Below are positions 1 to 6,643 of a stretch of DNA of 7,080 nt, piece by piece (position 1 is the stretch's first letter; each line of letters begins with the position of its first letter). Source of the stretch: Thermoplasmata archaeon (lineage in GTDB: Archaea; Thermoplasmatota; Thermoplasmata; Lutacidiplasmatales; UBA184); assembly GCA_013044425.1 (NCBI GenBank), contig JABEUK010000064.1:1-7080 (forward strand), given 5' to 3'. A program made the translations under genes and the position numbers. The notes beneath the pieces are model-generated. The model was given only the letters and a program-made list of their open reading frames with translations. It searched no databases and was not told where the DNA came from.

Positions 1-19
1 CGCGAGCCGGGCGGACCGC

Positions 20-37
20 GCCCCCGACACCGGGGGC
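20..37. other. GC-rich hairpin before the hcrC-like start
   Basis: Positions 20-26 (GCCCCCG) and 31-37 (CGGGGGC) form a perfect 7-bp stem with a 4-base ACAC loop, ending 7 bases before the ATG at 45. It could mask the translation start of the first gene or be a relic of an upstream gene end. One frame (positions 2-43) runs from the window edge to a TAG at 41-43, one base before the ATG, so an upstream operon member may end here. No U-tract follows, so a terminator is unlikely. In GC-rich DNA such a stem can also arise by chance. Confidence 0.35.
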
Positions 38-44
38 CCGTAGG

Positions 45-560
45 ATGCCCCCGCGCGCGAAAGGTGGGTCGACGAACGGCGTGGGCTCTGCGCCTTCGAG
101 TTCGCTGAAGATCACGGTCAACGGCCTTCCGATCGATACGCCGTGCCCGCCCGAGCGCATCCTCCTCGATCTCCTCCGAGAGGACCTCGAGCTCACCGGC
201 ACCAAGCGGGGCTGCGATCTCGGAACCTGCGGCTGTTGCACCGTCCTGGTCGATGGACGACCGACGCTCAGCTGCCTCACGCTCGCGCGCCTCGTAGAGC
301 GCCGGACGATCACAACCATCGAGGGCCTGACCCCCGCGCAGGGCCTCTCGACGCTTCAGCGCGCGTTCGTCGAGCACGGCGCCACGCAATGCGGGTTCTG
401 TACGCCGGGATTCCTCGTCACCGCGAGCGCCCTGCTCGAGGAACGGCCGAACCCGTCCCGATCGGAGATCATCGACGCGATCTCGGGGAACCTGTGTCGC
501 TGTACCGGCTACACGAAGATCATCGAAGCGATCGAGGCCGCGGCTCGAGAGGGACGCTGA
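45..560 (+). CDS. hcrC: Molybdenum hydroxylase small [2Fe-2S] subunit, 4-hydroxybenzoyl-CoA reductase gamma-like
   Basis: This 171-residue protein is the electron-transfer subunit of a xanthine oxidase-family enzyme and would pass electrons between the FAD/4Fe-4S subunit and the Mo site. The N-terminal plant-ferredoxin-type domain starts at about residue 21 and holds cluster ligands C57, C62, C65 and C77 in a GCDLGTCGCC...SC pattern. The C-terminal helical domain holds the second cluster ligands C116, C119 (QCGFCTPG) and C151, C153 (CRCTGY). All eight ligands are present. The first ~20 residues are a Ser/Gly-rich extension. Homologues are about 155-165 residues, so ATG 45 is a reasonable start, although the frame is open to the left edge; GTG 81 is an alternative. 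The stop overlaps the next start by one base (TGATG), implying co-translation with the large subunit. The family assignment is very secure. The HCR subtype rests on the neighbouring genes. Confidence 0.93.
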   Translation: MPPRAKGGSTNGVGSAPSSSLKITVNGLPIDTPCPPERILLDLLREDLELTGTKRGCDLGTCGCCTVLVDGRPTLSCLTLARLVERRTITTIEGLTPAQGLSTLQRAFVEHGATQCGFCTPGFLVTASALLEERPNPSRSEIIDAISGNLCRCTGYTKIIEAIEAAAREGR

Positions 561-2884
561 TGGCGACCGGGGGAACCCGTGGGATGCGCCTCCTCGGAGG
601 TAGGATCCCCTACATCGACGGGCCGCTCAAGGTGACCGGCCAGGCCGAGTACACCGACGACATCCGTCGACCCGGCATGCTGGTCGGCCGGCTCTTGCGC
701 AGTCCATGGGCGCACGCGCGGATCGTCTCGGTGGACACGAGCGCGGCCCGCGCCCTGCCGGGCGTTGCGGCGGTCCTGACCGGCGAGAAGTACCCGACCC
801 CGTTCGGCGTACTCCCCATCACGCACGACGAGACCGCGATCGCGGTCGGAAAGACCCGGTACATCGGAGACATCGTCGCCGCCGTAGCCGCGACGGATGA
901 GCGGACGGCCGAGCGAGCGCTCGAACTCGTCCGGGTGGAGGTGGAACCCCTCCCCGAGCACACCGACCCCCGGATGGGCGTCGCGAAGGTCGTCGCGCCC
1001 ATCCACGCGCGCGGGCTTCTCGGAACGAACATCCAGAAGGAGGTCCTCCAACATTTCGGCGATGTCGACGCGGCGTTCGCCCAAGCGACCCACCGGGTCC
1101 GGGTTCACGGACGCTTTGCCGGAGTGACCCATGCGTTCACCGAGCCGCTCGTCACGATCGCCGAGGCGACGGCCGATGGCCGACTCACCGTCTACAGCGC
1201 GACCCAGGTCCCGCACTACCTGCATCGAGCGCTGAGCGAGGTGCTCGGCATCCCGATGCACCGCATCCGGGTGATCAAACCGGAGGTCGGAGGCGGCTTC
1301 GGTGGCAAATCCGACCCCCTGCCGCACGAGATCGTGTGCGCCGCGCTCTCGATCGAGACCGGCCGGCCCGTGAAGATGCTGCTCGACCGCGAAGACGTGT
1401 TCTACACCAACCACGGACGGCATCCGACCGATAACGAGGTTCGGATCGCGACCGATGCCGAGGGCCGGATCCTCGCCTACGACATCGATGCGCTGATCGA
1501 CGGGGGAGCGTGGAGCTCGTTCGGAACGGTCACTACGTACTACAACGGGGTTCTCGCCATGGGCCCGTACCGGATCCCGAACTTCCGGTACCGCGGCCGC
1601 CGCGTGTACACGAACAAGCCTCCGTCCGGGGCGATGCGGGCCCACGGCGGCACCAACCTGCGCTACTCGATCGAGGTCGCGCTGGACGAGATCGCCGAAG
1701 CGACGAAGATCGATCCGTTCGACCTGCGCATGCGCAACGCGCTCCCGCCGAACTCGACGACGATCAACGATTTCCGGATCACCTCGACCTCCTTCTTGAA
1801 ATGCCTCGCCGCCGCACGCGAGCGCAGCGGATGGGACTCGAAGTTCCGGCGGTTGCCCTACGGCCGCGGGGTGGGACTCGGGTGCGGATTCTACATCTCG
1901 GGCTCGAACAGCCCCATCCACTTCAAGCCCGTGATGCCCCAATCGACCGTCCATCTCAAGGTCGACATGGACGGCGGGATCGCGGTGCATTCGATGCAGG
2001 CCGATATCGGTCAGGGATCGAACACGCTGCTCGCGGCGATCGTGGCCGAGATCCTGGGGGTGGATCTCGAGCGCGTCCACGTCCAGCGCGTCGACTCGGA
2101 CGTTAGCCCGATCGATATCGGCAGCTACTCGAGCCGCGTGACGTTCATGATGGGAAACGCGGCCCGACGGGCGGCCGAGGACCTGAGGGCCCAGCTCCTG
2201 CGCGCCGCGAGCCGTCGGACCGGCCATCCCGTCGAGCAGCTCGAGGTCGCGCACGAGCGCATCCAGGTCCGCCACCGACCCGACGTGGGTGTGACGTTCC
2301 TGGAGGCGCTCCACGCGGCGATGGAGCGCTCAGGAGCCCTCACCGCGACCGGTGCGTACTCCTCTCCCCCGATGGGAGGCTCGTTCAAAGGCGCACGAGC
2401 TGGCACCGCCCCCGCCTACTCCTTCGGGGCGTACGTCGCCGAGGTCGCGGTCGATCCCGAGACCGGCCTCTACCGGGCCGAGAAGATGTGGGCGGCGTTC
2501 GATTGCGGTCGTCCGCTCAACCGGCTCGCGGTCGAAGGCCAGGTCGAGGGCTCGATCCACATGGCCCTCGGCCAGGTCATGGGCGAGTCGATGAACTACC
2601 GCGGCGCGCGCCTACTGAACCCGTCGCTGCTGGAGTACAAGATACCCGCCCCGGCCCAGATGCCCGAGATCGAAGTGCTCCTCGTGGGCGACGACGACCC
2701 CGAAGGGCCGTTCGGGGCGAAGGAGGCGGGCGAAGGTCCGCTGATCGCGGCGCTGCCCGCGATGGGGAATGCCATCTACGACGCGGTCGGAGTCCGATGC
2801 TACGAACTACCGATCACGCCGGACCGGATCGTCCGGGGGATCGAGGACCGCCGCAGGGAGGGTCGCGCCTGGAAGGGCGCCTGA
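560..2884 (+). CDS. hcrA: Molybdenum hydroxylase large (Mo-cofactor) subunit, 4-hydroxybenzoyl-CoA reductase alpha-like
   Basis: A 774-residue catalytic subunit, near the ~770 residues of Thauera HcrA. Residues ~20-130 form the a/b hammerhead domain (GPLKVTGQAEYTDDI onward); the rest is the two-part molybdopterin-binding domain. Visible motifs are GGGFGGK (244-250), GAMRAHGG with R360, ADIGQGSNT with Q485, and GPFGAKEAGEG with E725, the position of the catalytic glutamate of the family. The long segment after ADIGQGS, including GSYSSRVTF, and the GAKEAGEG form (rather than the common GAKGVGE) match what I recall of HcrA. I therefore favour a reductase removing the 4-hydroxyl of 4-hydroxybenzoyl-CoA over a CO or xanthine dehydrogenase. 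The CO dehydrogenase active-site loop is not seen. ATG 560 is chosen because AGAGGG lies just upstream and it overlaps the previous stop; ATG 584 is the alternative. The frame is open further 5', but that part is only a shadow of the small-subunit gene. Substrate identity is inferred. Confidence 0.92.
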   Translation: MATGGTRGMRLLGGRIPYIDGPLKVTGQAEYTDDIRRPGMLVGRLLRSPWAHARIVSVDTSAARALPGVAAVLTGEKYPTPFGVLPITHDETAIAVGKTRYIGDIVAAVAATDERTAERALELVRVEVEPLPEHTDPRMGVAKVVAPIHARGLLGTNIQKEVLQHFGDVDAAFAQATHRVRVHGRFAGVTHAFTEPLVTIAEATADGRLTVYSATQVPHYLHRALSEVLGIPMHRIRVIKPEVGGGFGGKSDPLPHEIVCAALSIETGRPVKMLLDREDVFYTNHGRHPTDNEVRIATDAEGRILAYDIDALIDGGAWSSFGTVTTYYNGVLAMGPYRIPNFRYRGRRVYTNKPPSGAMRAHGGTNLRYSIEVALDEIAEATKIDPFDLRMRNALPPNSTTINDFRITSTSFLKCLAAARERSGWDSKFRRLPYGRGVGLGCGFYISGSNSPIHFKPVMPQSTVHLKVDMDGGIAVHSMQADIGQGSNTLLAAIVAEILGVDLERVHVQRVDSDVSPIDIGSYSSRVTFMMGNAARRAAEDLRAQLLRAASRRTGHPVEQLEVAHERIQVRHRPDVGVTFLEALHAAMERSGALTATGAYSSPPMGGSFKGARAGTAPAYSFGAYVAEVAVDPETGLYRAEKMWAAFDCGRPLNRLAVEGQVEGSIHMALGQVMGESMNYRGARLLNPSLLEYKIPAPAQMPEIEVLLVGDDDPEGPFGAKEAGEGPLIAALPAMGNAIYDAVGVRCYELPITPDRIVRGIEDRRREGRAWKGA

Positions 2885-2886
2885 CG

Positions 2887-3873
2887 ATGCATCTCGACCC
2901 GTTCGAGCTCTACCAGCCGACGACGATCGAGGAAGCCGTGCGGCTGCACGCCGAGCACGCCGACGGGTCCGATTATCTCGCCGGCGGAACGGATCTACTG
3001 CCGAACTACAAGATGCATCTGAACCTACGGCCCCACCTGATCGCGCTCGGGAACGTCGCCGAGCTGGAGGGAATCTCGCTCGATCGGGTCGGCGCGATGG
3101 TTCGACTCGCCGATCTCGAGCGGGACCGCGCGTTCGCGAGCTCGTACCCCGGTGTCGGGGAGGCGATCCGCGAGATCGCGACCCCCCTCGTTCGGGCTTC
3201 GGGTACCGTGGGCGGTAATCTCCTCCTCGAGACGCGATGCTTCTTCTTCAACTGAAGCTAGTTCTGTCGCGCGAGCCTCGGCTACTGCCTCAAGGCCGAC
3301 GGGGATCGGTGCCACGTCGTGCCGCAGAGGTCGAAGTGCTATGCCACGTTCAGCGGCGATCTCGCCCCCACGCTCGAGGTGCTGGATGCCGAGGTGGAGA
3401 TCGTGGGAGTGGATGGGCGGCGTCGGATCCCCCTGGAGCGGCTGTACGACGCGCAGGGCGACGGGATCCGCCGGCACCGCCTGGCGCCGGGAGAGCTCCT
3501 GGCGGCGGTCCACCTACCGAAGGACGCGCGCGAGCGCGCCGCGACGTACCTGAAGTTGCGCGTGCGCCCCTCGTTCGACTTCCCCGAGCTCGGCGTCGCA
3601 GCTGCCGGTCGCTTCGACGGAGACCGAGTGCTCGGCCTAAGGCTGGGTCTCGGCGGGATCGAGACCTTCCCCCGACGCTTCGATGAACTGACGGACCCCG
3701 TCGTCGGTTCGCGCCTGAGCGACGAGCGGATCCGCGAGATCGCGGAGGGGGTCGTGCGGCAGTCCCGCCCCGTCCACAACACGTTCCTCGCCCCGGAGTA
3801 CCGCAAACGCATGATCGGACTGTTCGTGCGCCGCGCGCTCGCGAAGGTGCGCGATTCCGCGAGGGTGGCATGA
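2887..3873 (+). pseudogene. hcrB: Molybdenum hydroxylase medium (FAD, [4Fe-4S]) subunit, 4-hydroxybenzoyl-CoA reductase beta-like, with two in-frame stops
   Basis: Read through its two stops this is 328 codons, close to the 324 residues of Thauera HcrB. FAD-binding motifs are LAGGTDLLPN (~31-40) and GTVGGNL (~109-115). An HCR-specific loop follows, with cysteines C118, C134, C142 and C151. Their spacing (16, 8, 9) equals that of the four ligands of the extra [4Fe-4S] cluster in Thauera HcrB as I recall it. Between C118 and C134, codon 123 is TGA (3253-3255) and codon 125 is TAG (3259-3261), where HcrB has Q and E in NQSEWWR; codon 127 is Cys (TGT) where a Trp is usual. The frame before and after is identical and the C-terminal FAD/CO-dehydrogenase-flavoprotein domain is intact to the end (KLRVRPSFDFPELGVAAA; APEYRKRMIG). 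As written, only a 122-residue fragment (2887-3255) would be made. Re-initiation at GTG 3319 would miss three of the four cluster cysteines. It starts 2 nt after hcrA and ends in an ATGA overlap with the next gene. Recent mutation, sequence error or readthrough cannot be separated here. Confidence 0.85.
3253..3261 (+). other. Two in-frame stop codons (TGA, TAG) inside the hcrB-like [4Fe-4S] loop
   Basis: TGA at 3253-3255 and TAG at 3259-3261 are separated by one serine codon (AGC). The codons around them still spell the family pattern: N before, S between, then F-C-R-A-S-L-G-Y-C after. The count of codons between the first and second cluster cysteines is exactly that of HcrB, so no indel explains the stops. 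TAG acts as a normal terminator for two other genes here (4296-4298 and 5635-5633), and TGA for several, so a general code change is not supported. No SECIS-like structure was recognised. Confidence 0.9.
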
Positions 3874-4298
3874 GCTCGAGCCCGACGTTCGAGTGGTGGC
3901 CCGCCGACCGGATCCTCATCCACGAACGCACGGACTCCGTCCGGGTCGAGAAGCTCGCGAGGCAGATGCAGCGCTCGGGCGTGTGCGAGACCCCGATCTA
4001 CATCGATCGCGCGACGGGCGTGCTGCTCGACGGCCACCACCGCTACGCCGCCCTCCTGCGGCTCGGAGCGACCCGCATCCCGGTCTGGGCGGTGGAGTAC
4101 GAGGACGACTCGGTGATCTCCCTCGAACGATGGCGTCCGGGACCCCCCATCTCCCGAGCCGAGGTCGTGCGCCGGGCGCGGGCCGGCGAGCCGTTCCCAC
4201 CGAAGACGACCCGTCACATCCTCCATGTGAAGCTGCCCGCTCATCCCGTGCGGCTCTCGGAGGCGCTGGCGGCGCCGGCCGATGCGTCGACCGGATAG
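3870..4298 (+). CDS. ParB/sulfiredoxin-fold protein, SerK/SbnI-like
   Basis: A 142-residue single-domain protein of the ParB N-terminal (Srx) fold. The signature is VLLDGHHRYAALLRLG at ~51-66, with D54, H56, H57 and R58; an upstream Glu (E19 in ILIHERTD) sits where free-serine kinases place a catalytic glutamate. A second conserved patch, EVVRRARAGEPFPPKTTRH (~98-116), follows. Relatives with DGHHR include the ADP-dependent serine kinase SerK of Thermococcus and ATP-dependent SbnI. SerK is ~240 residues, so this protein is shorter and the kinase assignment is only a possibility; nucleotide hydrolysis or DNA binding are others. The start ATG overlaps the hcrB-like stop (ATGA), with GAGGG just upstream, so it appears translationally coupled to the HCR operon. 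No link of this fold to molybdenum hydroxylases is known to me. Its last 58 bases overlap purN on the other strand. It stops at TAG. Confidence 0.8.
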   Translation: MSSSPTFEWWPADRILIHERTDSVRVEKLARQMQRSGVCETPIYIDRATGVLLDGHHRYAALLRLGATRIPVWAVEYEDDSVISLERWRPGPPISRAEVVRRARAGEPFPPKTTRHILHVKLPAHPVRLSEALAAPADASTG

Positions 4299-4897
4299 GG
4301 CAGCGCAAGCTCCCCGAGCGCGAACCGCCGGATCGTCTCGATCATCAGACGGATCTCGATCGGACGGAGCCGGTCGCGCAGGGACTCCGGGGTATCGTTC
4401 GCTCGCACCTCGATGCGGTCCCGGCCGAGGACCGGGCCCCCATCGACCTCGTTGGTGACGATGTGCACCGCCGCGCCGGTCTCGTGATCGCCGGCCGCGA
4501 GCACCGCCGCATGGACCCGCAAGCCGTGCATGCCGCGCCCCCCGTAGCGTGGCAGGAGCGATGGGTGAAGGTTGATGGCTCGGCCGCGCCACTCTTCCAC
4601 CCACCCCGCGGGCAGGATCGCGAGGAATCCCGCGAGGACCACGAGCTGGACACCGTGGTCCCTCAGGAGCCGTGTGAGTTCGCGCGCCCACGCCTCGCGC
4701 TCGATCCCACGAACCGGCAGTACCGCGACAGGCAATCCCGCGCGACGGGCGCGGTCCACCACGGCCGCCCCCTCCCGGTCGGAAAGGACGAGCACGATGC
4801 GCGCCGGGATACGGTGCTCGGCGATCCCCTGGGCGATCCCCTCGAGGGTCGTTCCCTCTCCCGACGCGAGGACCCCGATGGAGAGCGGCTGCGGCAT
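4241..4897 (-). CDS. purN: Phosphoribosylglycinamide formyltransferase PurN (folate-dependent)
   Basis: A 218-residue cytosolic enzyme that transfers the formyl group of 10-formyltetrahydrofolate to glycinamide ribonucleotide, the third step of purine synthesis. The N-terminal Rossmann segment begins IGVLASGEGTTLEGI, where most PurN have a GSGSN-like loop. The catalytic triad is visible as N109 and H111 in NLHPSLLPRYGG and D152 in VTNEVDGGPVL, preceded by HETGAAVH. The length fits bacterial and archaeal PurN (~190-220). ATG 4897 is chosen because GAGGTGA (minus strand, 4912-4906) lies 8 bases upstream and matches the anti-Shine-Dalgarno; an in-frame GTG at 4909 falls inside that site. The 3' end overlaps the convergent ParB-like gene by 58 nt, so the two C-termini (DASAGAASASESRTG here) are encoded on opposite strands of the same DNA. 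The Ser/Ala-rich tail is probably a dispensable extension. Confidence 0.93.
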   Translation of the reverse strand: MPQPLSIGVLASGEGTTLEGIAQGIAEHRIPARIVLVLSDREGAAVVDRARRAGLPVAVLPVRGIEREAWARELTRLLRDHGVQLVVLAGFLAILPAGWVEEWRGRAINLHPSLLPRYGGRGMHGLRVHAAVLAAGDHETGAAVHIVTNEVDGGPVLGRDRIEVRANDTPESLRDRLRPIEIRLMIETIRRFALGELALPYPVDASAGAASASESRTG

Positions 4898-4905
4898 GGG
4901 CCCGT

Positions 4906-4912
4906 TCACCTC
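4906..4912 (-). promoter_or_regulatory. Shine-Dalgarno site that sets the purN start
   Basis: On the minus strand the bases GAGGTGA match the archaeal anti-Shine-Dalgarno (…TCACCTCC) over seven positions and sit 8 nt before ATG 4897. The site contains the upstream in-frame GTG (4909), which argues against that GTG being the start. Confidence 0.65.
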
Positions 4913-4916
4913 GCCG

Positions 4917-4930
4917 CCCTAGAATACGGT
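4917..4930. promoter_or_regulatory. AT-rich patch between divergent purN and DNA glycosylase genes
   Basis: The sequence CCTAGAATACGG is the only AT-rich patch in the 85-nt interval between the divergent starts at 4897 (purN) and 4983 (glycosylase). It could serve as a weak TATA element for the rightward glycosylase, giving a start near 4950. For purN it lies too close to the ribosome binding site to give the usual leader, unless that mRNA is leaderless. The match to a TATA box is poor. Confidence 0.25.
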
Positions 4931-4982
4931 GGTGGGGAACGGAGCGCCAACGGTTTCCTGGGCCCGAGGCTCGCCGTCGAGC

Positions 4983-5636
4983 ATGGCTCCCTCGCCCGGC
5001 TCGATCGCGCGGTACCTCGCGAGATCGGATCCGGTCCTGGCCGGGATCATCCGGCGGGTCGGCCTCCACGAACCGCCCGTGCGCCCGTCCGGGTTCGCCG
5101 CGCTCGCCCGTGCGATCGTCTACCAGCAGATCAGCGGCGCGGCGGGCGCGTCGATCCTGCGAAAGGTCCGTCGGGCGGCGGGCACGCGGGCGGTGCCTCC
5201 CCCGCGGTGGTTCCTCACCTCCACCGACACGACGCTGCGCAGTGCCGGGCTCTCGCCGCAGAAGATCCGCTATCTACGGGACCTTGCGGTGCACGTCCTG
5301 GACCGGCGGATCGACTTCCACCGGTTCCCTCGCATGACGGACGCGGAGATCACCGAGCACCTGAGCGCCGTCCAGGGGATCGGCCGCTGGACCGCGCAGA
5401 TGTTCCTGCTGTTCTCTCTCGGCCGACCCGACGTCCTTCCCACCGGCGACCTGGGAGTGCGCAGGGCGGTCCAGCGATCCTACGGGTACCGCGGCCTTCC
5501 CGCGGAAAGCACGGTGCAACGGATTGGCCGGCCCTGGGCGCCGTGGAGGTCCCACGCGACGTACTATCTGTGGCGAAGCCTGGAGAACATCGAGCCGGCG
5601 ATCGCCGCGTCGCGGGCGGGCCGCGGCCGACCCTAA
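4983..5636 (+). CDS. HhH-GPD DNA glycosylase, DNA-3-methyladenine glycosylase II (AlkA) type
   Basis: A base-excision repair enzyme that removes alkylated bases such as 3-methyladenine from DNA. From ATG 4983 it has 217 residues. The helix-hairpin-helix is [21 protein letters not shown] at ~130-150, followed by the catalytic aspartate D156 in [28 protein letters not shown] (~43-59) is the conserved substrate-pocket helix region, and [17 protein letters not shown] (~183-199) is the family C-terminal signature. The MutY/Nth-type iron-sulfur cysteines are absent, which fits AlkA. The size matches the compact family without the N-terminal TBP-like domain of E. coli AlkA. ATG 4983 puts the conserved [11 protein letters not shown] at the N-terminus as in relatives; an in-frame GTG at 4929 would add 18 low-complexity residues. 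It is divergent from purN and its TAA shares bases with the tfb stop. The family is confident, the exact substrate less so. Confidence 0.9.
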   Translation: MAPSPGSIARYLARSDPVLAGIIRRVGLHEPPVRPSGFAALARAIVYQQISGAAGASILRKVRRAAGTRAVPPPRWFLTSTDTTLRSAGLSPQKIRYLRDLAVHVLDRRIDFHRFPRMTDAEITEHLSAVQGIGRWTAQMFLLFSLGRPDVLPTGDLGVRRAVQRSYGYRGLPAESTVQRIGRPWAPWRSHATYYLWRSLENIEPAIAASRAGRGRP

Positions 5637-6643
5637 AGCATCACGCGCAGGTTGAGCTTCTCGGTGAGCTCCTTGTAGCGGTTGCGGATCGTCACTTCGG
5701 TTACACCGGCGACCTCGGCGACCTCGCGTTGGGTCCGGCGCTCCCCGGCTTGAACGCTCGCGATGTAGATTGAGGCCGCCGCGACGCCCGTCGGGCCGCG
5801 CCCGCTCGTCAGCTCCCGCTCCGTCGCCAGCTTTAGGATCTCGTTCGCGCGGGTCTGAATCTCTCCCTTGAGCTTGAGCTCCGAGCAGAACCGTTGGATG
5901 TAGTCCGCGGGCCTCGTCGGGAGCAGCTTGAGCTGGAGCTCGCGCGTCATGAATCGGTAGGTTCGTCCGATCTCCTTGCGTCCGATGCGCGACTTGGATG
6001 CGATCTCGTCCAGCGTGCGGGGCACGTTGCACTGGCGGCAGCTGGCGTAGAGCGACGCCGCGACCACCCCCTCGATCGAGCGACCGCGGATCAGGTTGCG
6101 ATTGACCGCTTTTCGATAGACCATCGCCGCGGTCTCCCGGACGTTGCGCGGGAGGCCCATGCTCGAAGCGATGCGCTCGAGCTCGGCCAGCGCGAACGAT
6201 AGGTTGCGCTCGGTCGCGTTCGAGACGCGGATCCGTCGCTGCCACTTCCGGAGCCGGTAGAGCTGCGCCCGGTTGCGCGTCGGGATAGATTTGCCGAACG
6301 TGTCGCGGTTGCGCCAGCCGATCTCGGTCGAGAGCCCCTTGTCGTGGATCGTCAGCGTAGTGGGGGCGCCCGTACGGGCACGTTTCGCGCCCTGCTCCGC
6401 GTCGAAGGCACGCCACTCGGGGCCCTGGTCGATCATCGCCTCTTCGAGGACCAGACCGCATTCGTCGCAGACCAGTTCGCCGCGTTCGTAATCCCGGGTC
6501 AGGTGGGTCGAGCCGCAATTCGTGCAACGAGTGGGAACGACGAGATCTCCGACCTTCGCGGCGGCCTTCGGGTCCTTCGGCCCACCGGAGACCGTGAGGT
6601 TCGTCGTCTTCGGTTCCTTGGCGTCCTCGCGGGGAACCGTCAT
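5633..6643 (-). CDS. tfb: Archaeal transcription initiation factor B (TFB)
   Basis: A 336-residue homologue of eukaryotic TFIIB that binds the TBP-TATA complex and BRE and recruits RNA polymerase. The N-terminal zinc ribbon uses C40, C43, C59 and C62 (CTNCGS...CDECG). The B-reader/linker covers ~70-120 ([18 protein letters not shown]). Two cyclin-like repeats follow at ~145-235 and ~245-336, and the second ends in the BRE-reading helix-turn-helix ([23 protein letters not shown], ~304-326). The first ~30 residues form a charged, poorly conserved tail. The length is slightly above the usual ~300-320 because of that tail. The start ATG overlaps the gar1 stop (ATGA), with AGGAAGG about 6 nt upstream. 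The stop is TAG, and the last four bases are shared with the convergent glycosylase gene. Archaea often have several TFBs; whether this is the only one cannot be told from this window. Confidence 0.97.
   Translation of the reverse strand: MTVPREDAKEPKTTNLTVSGGPKDPKAAAKVGDLVVPTRCTNCGSTHLTRDYERGELVCDECGLVLEEAMIDQGPEWRAFDAEQGAKRARTGAPTTLTIHDKGLSTEIGWRNRDTFGKSIPTRNRAQLYRLRKWQRRIRVSNATERNLSFALAELERIASSMGLPRNVRETAAMVYRKAVNRNLIRGRSIEGVVAASLYASCRQCNVPRTLDEIASKSRIGRKEIGRTYRFMTRELQLKLLPTRPADYIQRFCSELKLKGEIQTRANEILKLATERELTSGRGPTGVAAASIYIASVQAGERRTQREVAEVAGVTEVTIRNRYKELTEKLNLRVML

Noticed and set aside
509..2314. Long open frame opposite the large subunit (~600 residues)
   Set aside because: It mirrors the codons of a strongly conserved gene, is rich in Arg, Asp and Gly without any motif, and is typical of antisense frames in GC-rich DNA.
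3253..3261. Selenocysteine at TGA or pyrrolysine at TAG
   Set aside because: The aligned residues in HcrB are Gln and Glu, not catalytic Cys or Lys. TAG and TGA are used as ordinary stops elsewhere in the window, and no SECIS or PYLIS-like structure was recognised.
3237..3340. Frameshift as the cause of the broken hcrB-like gene
   Set aside because: The good frame before 3253 and after 3262 is the same, and the codon count between the flanking cluster cysteines equals that of HcrB. The other two frames across the gap give no family residues.
45..3873. Aerobic CO dehydrogenase (coxSLM) as the identity of the operon
   Set aside because: The CoxL active-site cysteine loop is not seen, and the medium subunit has the HCR-type four-cysteine insertion, which CoxM lacks.
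3339..5069. Long minus-strand open frame across hcrB-like, ParB-like and purN (~576 residues)
   Set aside because: It is a low-complexity Arg/Pro/Gly product that overlaps three recognised genes in other frames and shows no domain.
3893..5773. Long plus-strand open frame across ParB-like, purN and glycosylase (~626 residues)
   Set aside because: Same reason: Arg/Pro-rich, no motif, and it overlaps well-supported genes.
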